A DNA stretch of 10,161 nucleotides. It comes from an uncultured Collinsella sp. (lineage in GTDB: Bacteria > Actinomycetota > Coriobacteriia > Coriobacteriales > Coriobacteriaceae). Where the stretch lies: NCBI GenBank assembly GCA_900752345.1, contig CAADVA010000093.1, positions 1 through 10,161 of the forward strand, read 5' to 3'. Position 1 is the stretch's first letter; each line of letters opens with the position of its first letter. Below, in pieces: positions 1 through 5,244 of the stretch. The translations under genes were made by a program, and so were the position numbers. The notes beneath the pieces were generated by a model. That model was not told the DNA's origin. It worked only from the letters and a program-made list of their open reading frames with translations, and made no database searches.

Positions 1-165
1 GGTACTTATAATGCCGGGCGTAGTGGCGTGCGCCTTGATGGTCTTGTTGACGGCACCGGCTCCGACGCATTGAATGTTGACGGGGACGCCATCTTTGACC
101 ATGCCGGCAATGGCGCCGGCAACGGACGCGGGCGATGATTTGCTTGATACCTTCAGGCAATCCAT
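1..165 (-). CDS. spoVS: SpoVS family protein, N-terminal part (cut by window edge)
   Basis: The first 55 codons of a small protein begin MDCLKVSSKSSPASVAGAIA and continue with the VGAGAVNKTIKA stretch. Both match my memory of SpoVS (K-V-S-x-K-S near the N-terminus, SVAGA, then IGAGALNQAVKA). The family is about 86 residues long, so roughly 30 are missing beyond the window edge. SpoVS was named for a stage V sporulation defect in Bacillus but also occurs in non-sporulating bacteria. It has been proposed to have an Alba-like fold and may bind nucleic acid; its biochemical role is not settled. The ATG at 165-163 has an AGGAG seven bases upstream (177-173). The gene lies 74 bp after the GHKL ATPase gene, where the Bacillus order would be rny-ymdB-spoVS. 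The family is confident, the function is not. Confidence 0.9.
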   Translation of the reverse strand, partial: MDCLKVSSKSSPASVAGAIAGMVKDGVPVNIQCVGAGAVNKTIKAHATTPGIIST

Positions 166-206
166 GAAGAAACTCCTGCGTTTAAAAGTACGTTTTAACT
201 GCAATA

Positions 207-235
207 ACTGTATCGTACCGAGCGGACTCGGTAAA
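207..235 (-). promoter_or_regulatory. Possible spoVS promoter
   Basis: Reading on the minus strand, TTTACC (235-230) and TACAGT (212-207) are separated by exactly 17 bp. Each matches the sigma-70 consensus at 4 of 6 positions. Transcription would begin near 200, about 35 bases before the spoVS start. The boxes are weak, and spoVS could equally be expressed by read-through from rny. Confidence 0.3.
216..233. repeat. Perfect inverted repeat (7-bp arms, 4-base loop) before spoVS
   Basis: The sequence TACCGAG-TCCG-CTCGGTA is a perfect inverted repeat inside the 74-bp gap between the GHKL ATPase gene and spoVS. It has no T-run on its minus-strand 3' side, so it does not look like an intrinsic terminator. 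It overlaps the -35 box and spacer of the possible spoVS promoter, which would suit an operator. A second, AT-rich inverted repeat (TTAAAA-N5-TTTTAA, 182-198) lies between it and the spoVS ribosome binding site. Confidence 0.5.
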
Positions 236-239
236 GATG

Positions 240-1325
240 CTATTCCTCTTTGGCAAGATCGAACGTCACCGTGATGCGATCACGCGAAACGCGAATCTTA
301 GGGTCGCCGCACAGATTGAGGTAATACCGGGCAGCGAGGTCGTTAAAGTCACGCTCGACAGCACGCGAAAACTGCGCCATATCATCCTTGGCGATACGAA
401 GGCCTCGACGGTCCTTGGCAAGATCGACGGGAGCCGGCGCATGCGAGGTAGAATCACGCTCGCGCAGCAGGCGCGCGGTCACGCCGCGAACGGGCTTAAT
501 CTGTCCCGACAGAATACGGTGGGCAGTGCGCTCGGACATCTCGAGACCCAACCCGGAGCAGATCCGGATAAAGTCCTCGGCATCCGAGGCAAGGCCCAAA
601 CGATCGATAACCGGAAGCTCGCACTCGTCATCGATAAAGAGCAGGCGCGACGTATCGAGACGACTCGAAGCCTGAGCGTACAGGGTCGCAGCGATCTCGG
701 ATGGAGAGCCCAGATACACATCGCAGCAACGCAGCTCCTCAAGGGCAAACTCACACGCAGCACGAATGATGTTGTGGGGGCCGCGAGCACATACATAGCG
801 TCCGTCTTCGTCTTTAACCGCCTGAGGCCAGCTCGACTGGTCGGCGCGCTCACCCAAGCGATCGGTAGCAACGCACACCTTAAACGCGGAGCCCAAATCG
901 ACGCCCGATGTAACAACGCGCGCCTCATCCGTGTTCTGCTTGATAGAGAACAACGCCATACCACGACCGTGAACACCCCAACGGTCTATTTTCATGCTCT
1001 CGAGCTTGGAGGTGACACGGGCATCGAAGATACGCTCCTGCATATCCTGCGGAACGCCCGAACCGTTATCCAGGAAGAGGAGAGTGCGAACACCCTCCTC
1101 CTTGGTCGTGGCAAGATAGACCTTATCGGCTCCGGCATCGCGAGCATTACGCAGCATCTCGATGACAATGTCCTCTACATGCTGAATGTCATGCTTGGCC
1201 TGACGGCGCTCGGCCTCCGAAACGCGGAGGCGGACATACCCCTCGCCAAGGTTTTCCTCGACGCGAAGGTTGCCCTCCCCCGACATCGACGCGATAAATG
1301 AGATGAGCTCGTTCGCGTCGTTCAT
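240..1325 (-). CDS. GHKL-type (HATPase fold) ATP-binding protein of unknown role
   Basis: This 361-residue protein has the three signatures of the GHKL (gyrase/Hsp90/histidine kinase/MutL) ATP-binding fold: an N-box EMLRNARDAGA (residues 56-66, with E56, N60 and D63), a G1 box DNGSGVP (86-92) and a G2 box GVHGRGMALFS (117-127). It has no histidine-kinase phosphoacceptor domain, membrane segment or evident MutL or gyrase partner domain. The last 200 or so residues match nothing I recognise; they contain a Cys pair (RCCD) and are rich in charge. ATP binding is well supported; hydrolysis, substrate and partners are unknown. The gene starts one base after the rny stop (TAA-C-ATG) with no clear Shine-Dalgarno, so translation is probably coupled to rny. 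A GTG at 1349 in the same frame would add 8 residues and overlap rny, and is less likely. It occupies the place ymdB holds in Bacillus. Confidence 0.82.
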   Translation of the reverse strand: MNDANELISFIASMSGEGNLRVEENLGEGYVRLRVSEAERRQAKHDIQHVEDIVIEMLRNARDAGADKVYLATTKEEGVRTLLFLDNGSGVPQDMQERIFDARVTSKLESMKIDRWGVHGRGMALFSIKQNTDEARVVTSGVDLGSAFKVCVATDRLGERADQSSWPQAVKDEDGRYVCARGPHNIIRAACEFALEELRCCDVYLGSPSEIAATLYAQASSRLDTSRLLFIDDECELPVIDRLGLASDAEDFIRICSGLGLEMSERTAHRILSGQIKPVRGVTARLLRERDSTSHAPAPVDLAKDRRGLRIAKDDMAQFSRAVERDFNDLAARYYLNLCGDPKIRVSRDRITVTFDLAKEE

Positions 1326-1326
1326 G

Positions 1327-2877
1327 TTATTTAGCGATATCGACGGCACGGCTCTCGCGAATCACGACAACGCGCACCTGACCGGGATACTCCATCTCTT
1401 CCTCGATCTGATGGGCGATATCGTGCGCAAGCACTGTGGACTGGGCATCGGAGATCTTGTCCGGCTGAACCATGACATGGACCTCGCGACCGGCCTGCAT
1501 GGCATAGGTGCGCTCGACGCCGTCGTGAGAATTGGCGATCTCCTCGAGCTTCTCAAGACGCTTGATGTAGTTCTCGGCCGACTCGCGGCGGGCGCCGGGA
1601 CGAGAAGCGGAAACGGCATCGGCAGCCTGGACCAGAACGTCGAGCACCGTGTTGGGATCGACGTCGGCATGATGGGCCTCGATCGCGTGGACGATAACGG
1701 GCTTCTCGCCATAACGGCGGGCAAGCTCGGCGCCAATGACGGCATGCGGACCCTCAACGTCGTGGTCGATGGCCTTGCCCAGGTCGTGCAGAAGACCGGC
1801 ACGCTTGGCGGTCACAACGTCCAGACCAAGCTCGGAGGCCATAACGCCGCACAGGTCAGAAACCTCAAGCGAGTGCTGCAGAACGTTCTGACCAAACGAG
1901 GTGCGGTAGCGAAGAGCACCCAGGGTCTTGACGATCTCGGGATGCAGGTCGTGGATACCGGTATCGAAGGCGGCCTGCTCGCCAGCCTCGCGCACACGCT
2001 GCTGAACCAAATCGGCGGCCTTGTGATACATCTCCTCGATGCGGGCAGGGTGAATACGACCGTCGGCAATGAGGTTCTCGAGCGCCACGCGGGCGGTCTC
2101 ACGACGGACCGGATCGAAGCTCGAAAGCACGACGGTCTCGGGAGTGTCGTCAATCACGAGGTTGACGCCAGACACCTGCTCAAAGGTGCGGATGTTGCGA
2201 CCCTCGCGACCGATGATACGACCCTTGAGGTCATCGGAGGGAATATGAACGGAAGTAACGGTGACCTCGGCGGTATGGTCGGCGGCGCAACGCTGAATCG
2301 CCAGGGAGAGAATCTCCTGAGCGGTCTTGTGGCACTCGGCGCGGACCTGCTGCTCGGACTCACGGATGATGGTGGCCGCCTCGTGGGTAACCTCGCCGCG
2401 GACCTTGTCGAGCAGCTCCTTGTGAGCGTCCTCGCGCGTAAGGTCGGCAATACGCTCAAGCTCGGAAGTCTGCTTGGCGCAGAGCTCCTCAAGCTCGCGA
2501 GAGCGCTTCTCGACCTGACCGGCCTGGCTGGACAACTGATGCTCGCGTTTATCGAGCGCATCGTTGCGGCGATCGAGCGATTCCTCGCGCTGCATCACAC
2601 GATTTTCGAGCGTGCGAATCTCGCTCTTACGCTGCTTGTCCTCGGCCTCGGCGGCCTGCTTGTTCTTGATGATCTCTTCCTTGGCCTCGAGCAGAGCCTC
2701 TTTTTTGAGGGTCTCGGCCTGACGCTTTGCATCACCGATCAGGGACTCTGCCTGCGCGTGTGCCGACTGGATCTTTTCGTCGGCCTCGTGAAGACTACCC
2801 TGCTTGGCGGTGCGCATGTAGGCAATGGCGGCGATGGCACCCAAAACGAGGCCAACGAGCGCTGCAATGATAGGCAT
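1327..2877 (-). CDS. rny: Ribonuclease Y
   Basis: This 516-residue protein has the full RNase Y layout. An N-terminal membrane anchor (residues 2-20, PIIAALVGLVLGAIAAIAY) is followed by a long charged coiled coil (about 25-190), a KH RNA-binding domain with GRIIGREGRN (219-228), an HD phosphohydrolase domain with the metal-binding pair in LLHDLGK (H364-D365), and a conserved C-terminal domain. RNase Y is a membrane-bound endoribonuclease that starts mRNA decay and processing in many Gram-positive bacteria. The length matches the family (about 520). The ATG at 2877-2875 is chosen because AAGGAG (2888-2883) lies 5 bases before it; the GTG at 2883-2881 would overlap that site. The gene has its own promoter and a structured leader with a terminator-like hairpin, so its expression may be controlled by early termination. 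The GHKL ATPase gene follows one base after its stop codon. Confidence 0.97.
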   Translation of the reverse strand: MPIIAALVGLVLGAIAAIAYMRTAKQGSLHEADEKIQSAHAQAESLIGDAKRQAETLKKEALLEAKEEIIKNKQAAEAEDKQRKSEIRTLENRVMQREESLDRRNDALDKREHQLSSQAGQVEKRSRELEELCAKQTSELERIADLTREDAHKELLDKVRGEVTHEAATIIRESEQQVRAECHKTAQEILSLAIQRCAADHTAEVTVTSVHIPSDDLKGRIIGREGRNIRTFEQVSGVNLVIDDTPETVVLSSFDPVRRETARVALENLIADGRIHPARIEEMYHKAADLVQQRVREAGEQAAFDTGIHDLHPEIVKTLGALRYRTSFGQNVLQHSLEVSDLCGVMASELGLDVVTAKRAGLLHDLGKAIDHDVEGPHAVIGAELARRYGEKPVIVHAIEAHHADVDPNTVLDVLVQAADAVSASRPGARRESAENYIKRLEKLEEIANSHDGVERTYAMQAGREVHVMVQPDKISDAQSTVLAHDIAHQIEEEMEYPGQVRVVVIRESRAVDIAK

Positions 2878-2882
2878 GCTCA

Positions 2883-2888
2883 CTCCTT
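2883..2888 (-). promoter_or_regulatory. rny ribosome binding site
   Basis: AAGGAG lies 5 bases before the ATG at 2877. It overlaps the upstream in-frame GTG and so fixes the start of rny two codons downstream of the longest possible frame. Confidence 0.8.
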
Positions 2889-2904
2889 TTTATGGATTCG
2901 TTAC

Positions 2905-2937
2905 ACAACAAAACGAACCGTCCTTACGAACGGCTCG
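2905..2937 (-). terminator. Terminator-like hairpin in the rny leader (possible attenuator)
   Basis: On the minus strand CGAGCCGT (2937-2930) pairs with ACGGTTCG (2921-2914) across an 8-base loop, giving an 8-bp stem with one G-U pair. TTTTGTTGTGT follows directly (2913-2903). This is the form of an intrinsic terminator. It lies between the apparent rny promoter and the gene, ending about 35 nt before the start codon. It would therefore act as an attenuator of rny, or end a short leader RNA. Confidence 0.6.
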
Positions 2938-3037
2938 CGACATTTGAGTAATATGGGCGCAGCTTATGCGGGTCGGATACAGATAAACATATAAACAAAC
3001 TCATCACAGATGAGCACATATCACAAAGCAAATGACG
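2905..3037 (-). promoter_or_regulatory. Structured 5' leader of rny, riboswitch-like or small RNA
   Basis: The predicted transcript start (near 3037) is followed at once by CATTTG (3034-3029), which pairs with CAAATG (2946-2941). ATATG (3021-3017) pairs with CATAT (2955-2951). Together they form a two-part closing stem with an internal loop. It encloses the perfect hairpin CTCATC-TGT-GATGAG (3014-3000) and a small one, CGCA-TAAGC-TGCG (2970-2958). The terminator-like hairpin begins 4 bases after the closing stem ends. I recognise no known riboswitch family. The pairings were found by eye, without energy calculation or alignment, so the structure is a hypothesis; the promoter before it and the hairpin after it are firmer. 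Confidence 0.45.
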
Positions 3038-3043
3038 GTATTT

Positions 3044-3072
3044 ATCCTACGTTGAACCGCAACAACTGTCAA
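3044..3072 (-). promoter_or_regulatory. rny promoter
   Basis: A perfect -35 box TTGACA (3072-3067) is followed after exactly 17 bp by TAGGAT (3049-3044, 4 of 6 matches to TATAAT). Transcription should begin near 3037, giving a leader of about 160 nt. It makes rny, the GHKL ATPase gene and possibly spoVS a unit separate from recA-recX. Confidence 0.7.
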
Positions 3073-3094
3073 ATAAACGCACCCGGCACGGCGC
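3071..3094 (-). terminator. Possible weak terminator after recA-recX
   Basis: About 40 bases after the recX stop, GCGCC (3094-3090) can pair with GGTGC (3083-3079) through one G-U pair across a 6-base loop. GTTTATTT follows. The stem is short, and its T-rich tail runs into the -35 box of the rny promoter. Read-through from recX into rny is quite possible. Confidence 0.35.
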
Positions 3095-3134
3095 CAATCG
3101 AGCGGTGAACGGCAGGGGCGTAACAGGTGCACGC

Positions 3135-3827
3135 TTACACAGCACACTCCTCGCTTAAGGCATCGAGACGTGCCTTAACGGCATCGGCGGCGATGTGATA
3201 CGAAAAACCTTTACCCATCAAAAACCTGACGAGCTTTTCGAAGGCACGTACCTCGGGAACGCGACGTTTAGCGAGCAAGGCCGAAGCGCGGGCCATGTCA
3301 TCATCAACGGCAAAATAAGCCTCAGGATACCCGGGGATATCGTCAAGCACGACATGACGACGCTTGAGCTCAACCTCGATCTTGCGCTGTCCCCAGCCGC
3401 GACGTTTGCGCTCTTCGATAAAGTACGAGCAAAAACGGTTCTCGTCCAAAAACCGATACTCAGTCGCTCGAGCAACCGCAAAATCGATCGCGGGCTGTCG
3501 AAAGCCATAGCGCGCCAACTTATCGCGCACCTCGCCCGTGGCATGATCGCGGCGCGAAAGCATCTCGGTCACCATGGTAAGTGCACATTTGCGTTCGATA
3601 AGCTGCACCGCCTCACGAAAGTCATCCCAATCACAGGGAAGATCGGGGCGGTTCTTAACGTACAGGCGCGCCACGCGCACGGGAATCCAAATGGAACGTT
3701 CGTAACCGCCCTCAAGATCGCAATCGATATGCGCACAGGGCTTTTTAGACGCATAACCGCTCGAGAACGAGGAGGCCGCTTTCTTATCGGGAAAGACGAC
3801 CGTGGCCTCGGTCACCGTATACGACAT
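3135..3827 (-). CDS. recX: RecX family regulatory protein
   Basis: This 230-residue protein resembles RecX, which binds RecA filaments and modulates (usually inhibits) strand exchange and ATPase activity. The typical three-helix RecX repeats begin around residue 85: LSRRDHATGEVRDKLARYGF (90-109), then RFLDENRFCSYFIEERKRRG (125-144) and the GQRKIEVELKRR segment (146-157). A third repeat with FLMGKGFSY (202-210) closes the protein. The first 80 or so residues are an N-terminal extension I do not recognise, though they are within the length range of the family. The ATG at 3827 lies 11 bases after the recA stop with only a weak purine stretch upstream, so expression probably depends on recA transcription and partly on coupling. 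It should be induced together with recA in the SOS response. Confidence 0.92.
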   Translation of the reverse strand: MSYTVTEATVVFPDKKAASSFSSGYASKKPCAHIDCDLEGGYERSIWIPVRVARLYVKNRPDLPCDWDDFREAVQLIERKCALTMVTEMLSRRDHATGEVRDKLARYGFRQPAIDFAVARATEYRFLDENRFCSYFIEERKRRGWGQRKIEVELKRRHVVLDDIPGYPEAYFAVDDDMARASALLAKRRVPEVRAFEKLVRFLMGKGFSYHIAADAVKARLDALSEECAV

Positions 3828-3838
3828 GTCGGCATCCG

Positions 3839-4987
3839 CTACTCGTCGTCATCGTCGAGCATTGCGGAGCCATCGATGGCGTACAGCTCATCAAACTCCT
3901 CGGGGGCGGGCTGATCGGTCAACTCAACCTCGGAGGGGGCATCATCGTCATACTCAAGGCCGCAGGCAAGGCGAACCTTGTGCTCGATCTCGTCGGCGCA
4001 ATCGGGGTGCTCGCGCAGGAACGTCTTGGCGGCCTCGCGACCGTTGCCGAGCTTGTCCTCACCATAGGCAAACCAGGACCCCATCTTTTTGCAGATACCG
4101 CACTCGACGGCCATATCCAGAATCGAGCCCTCTTTGGAGATGCCGGTGCCGTACATGATGTCAAACTCAGCCGAGCGGAACGGAGCGGCCACCTTGTTCT
4201 TAACGACCTTGGCACGCACGCGATTGCCGATAACCTCGTCCTTGAGCTTGATGGTATCGATTTTGCGAATATCGATTCGCACGGAAGAGAAGAACTTGAG
4301 CGCACGGCCGCCCGTGGTGGTCTCGGGGTTACCGAACATGACGCCGATCTTCTCGCGCAGCTGGTTAATGAAGATGCAGGTCGTGTTGGACTTGGAAAGC
4401 GAGCCGGCAAGCTTGCGGAGTGCCTGGCTCATCAAGCGAGCCTGCAGACCCACCGTCGTGTCACCGATCTCGCCCTCGATCTCGGCACGCGGAGTCAAGG
4501 CGGCAACAGAGTCGACGACGATGGCGTCGATGGCACCGGAGCGCACAAGCATATCGACGATCTCGAGCGCCTGCTCGCCCGTATCGGGCTGGGAAATGAG
4601 GACCTCATCGATGTCCACGCCGATACGCGCGGCATACGTGGGATCGAGCGCGTGCTCGGCATCGATAAATGCCACAACGCCGCCCATGGCCTGCGCCTCT
4701 GCAAGGATCTCGAGCGAAAGCGTTGTCTTACCGGAGGACTCGGGGCCATAAATCTCGACGATACGGCCGCGCGGAACGCCGCCGATACCCAAGGCGGCAT
4801 CGAGCGCCAGAGAGCCCGTCGGAATAGCCTCGACCTCGAGCTCCGGACCGCCGTCGCCATACCTCATAATAGAGCCCTGGCCGAACTTCTTCTCGATCTC
4901 GGCCTTGGTGGTGGCGATCATCTCGTCGCGCTCTTTACCCGTCGTGCGTGCATGAACGGTACGTACGGGACCTGAATTCTTGGCCAT
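3839..4987 (-). CDS. recA: Recombinase RecA
   Basis: This 382-residue protein is RecA, the ATP-dependent strand-exchange protein and LexA co-protease of the SOS response. Visible motifs are Walker A GPESSGKTT (residues 81-89), Walker B IVVDSVAAL (156-164), the DNA-binding loop 2 region with NQLREKIGVMFGNPETTTGG (208-227), the KVVKNKVAAPF segment, and the acidic C-terminal tail ending LDDDDE. The N-terminus is about 15 residues longer than in Escherichia coli RecA before the conserved EKKFGQGSIM block (32-41). The ATG at 4987 has AGGAGG seven bases upstream. An in-frame TTG at 5008 lies just upstream of that site and is rejected. The promoter carries a perfect LexA operator, and recX follows after 11 bases. 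The family call is essentially certain. Confidence 0.99.
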   Translation of the reverse strand: MAKNSGPVRTVHARTTGKERDEMIATTKAEIEKKFGQGSIMRYGDGGPELEVEAIPTGSLALDAALGIGGVPRGRIVEIYGPESSGKTTLSLEILAEAQAMGGVVAFIDAEHALDPTYAARIGVDIDEVLISQPDTGEQALEIVDMLVRSGAIDAIVVDSVAALTPRAEIEGEIGDTTVGLQARLMSQALRKLAGSLSKSNTTCIFINQLREKIGVMFGNPETTTGGRALKFFSSVRIDIRKIDTIKLKDEVIGNRVRAKVVKNKVAAPFRSAEFDIMYGTGISKEGSILDMAVECGICKKMGSWFAYGEDKLGNGREAAKTFLREHPDCADEIEHKVRLACGLEYDDDAPSEVELTDQPAPEEFDELYAIDGSAMLDDDDE

Positions 4988-4994
4988 GAATAGC

Positions 4995-5000
4995 CCTCCT
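4995..5000 (-). promoter_or_regulatory. recA ribosome binding site
   Basis: AGGAGG lies 7 bases before the ATG at 4987. It decides against the in-frame TTG at 5008, which precedes the site and would place it inside the coding region. Confidence 0.85.
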
Positions 5001-5017
5001 CTTAACAACCTGAAACG

Positions 5018-5046
5018 ATAATAAACGAACGGCTGTTCGTGGTCAA
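5018..5046 (-). promoter_or_regulatory. recA promoter
   Basis: TTGACC (5046-5041, 5 of 6) and TATTAT (5023-5018, 5 of 6) are separated by 17 bp. Transcription should start near 5011, leaving a leader of about 24 nt with the ribosome binding site. The LexA operator fills the spacer. Confidence 0.75.
5025..5040. promoter_or_regulatory. LexA operator (SOS box) of recA
   Basis: The palindrome ACGAAC-GGCT-GTTCGT contains CGAAC-N4-GTTCG, the SOS box of Bacillus and Actinobacteria. It sits wholly between the -35 and -10 boxes of the recA promoter, so bound LexA would block RNA polymerase directly. recA-recX should therefore be SOS-induced. Confidence 0.88.
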
Positions 5047-5060
5047 CCGTTCAGATTCAT

Positions 5061-5134
5061 CATATGCACCCGACCATTCCAAAACCCGACCAAACGCCAA
5101 CCAATCACCGACCAAACACTTGACCACGCCAACC
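5061..5134 (-). repeat. G/T-biased stretch with repeated TGGTC words upstream of recA
   Basis: On the minus strand this stretch is poor in C and A. It carries TGGTC four times (starting at 5126, 5114, 5092 and 5076), TTTGGTCGG twice 22 bp apart (5116-5108 and 5094-5086), and GGTTGGCG twice 32 bp apart (5134-5127 and 5102-5095). Spacing is irregular. It lies in the non-coding gap between cinA and recA and contains no gene I can support. It could hold binding sites for a regulator or be a chance composition bias. Confidence 0.4.
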
Positions 5135-5164
5135 ACAAATAGAGGTGCTCAAATAAATTTAGGC

Positions 5165-5195
5165 CTTATACCAGCGCAAACATCAATACCGTCAA
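5165..5195 (-). promoter_or_regulatory. Possible second, upstream promoter of recA
   Basis: TTGACG (5195-5190, 5 of 6) and TATAAG (5170-5165, 5 of 6) are 19 bp apart. The -10 is preceded by TGG, giving an extended -10 (TG-N-TATAAG). The spacing is longer than ideal. Transcripts starting near 5158 would run about 170 nt before recA, through the G/T-biased stretch and the LexA site. It could give basal recA expression. Confidence 0.35.
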
Positions 5196-5213
5196 AGGTC
5201 CCTATCTCCACAA

Positions 5214-5237
5214 TTAAGGGGCCCTAAGGCCCCTTAA
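5214..5237. terminator. Strong hairpin terminating the ftsK-cinA operon
   Basis: TTAAGGGGCC-(4-base loop)-GGCCCCTTAA is a perfect 10-bp stem starting 7 bases after the cinA stop. The following minus-strand sequence TTGTGG is only weakly T-rich, though the stem ends in TTAA. The symmetry would let it fold in either direction. It separates the upstream operon from the recA promoter. Confidence 0.7.
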
Positions 5238-5244
5238 ACCACGT

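Noticed and set aside
216..233. Inverted repeat as a terminator between the GHKL ATPase gene and spoVS
   Set aside because: No T-run follows the stem on the minus strand; an operator or chance palindrome fits better.
237..1301. Plus-strand open frame of 354 codons over the GHKL ATPase gene
   Set aside because: It is antisense to a gene with clear N, G1 and G2 boxes and has no recognisable content of its own.
1270..2994. Plus-strand open frame of 574 codons over rny
   Set aside because: It mirrors the rny codons in the antisense frame; the Leu/Gly/Asp-rich product shows no family features, while the minus strand gives a full RNase Y.
3195..4975. Plus-strand open frames over recX and recA (239 and 331 codons)
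   Set aside because: Both are antisense to certain genes. The frames result from codon bias and have no supported start sites.
4985..5008. Upstream TTG start for recA adding 7 residues
   Set aside because: The TTG precedes the strong AGGAGG, which is correctly spaced for the ATG at 4987.
5039..5227. 62-codon plus-strand frame in the cinA-recA gap
   Set aside because: It starts at the edge of the LexA box and runs into the terminator stem. It has no ribosome site, and its Pro/Thr/Asn-rich product is just the complement of the G/T-biased stretch.
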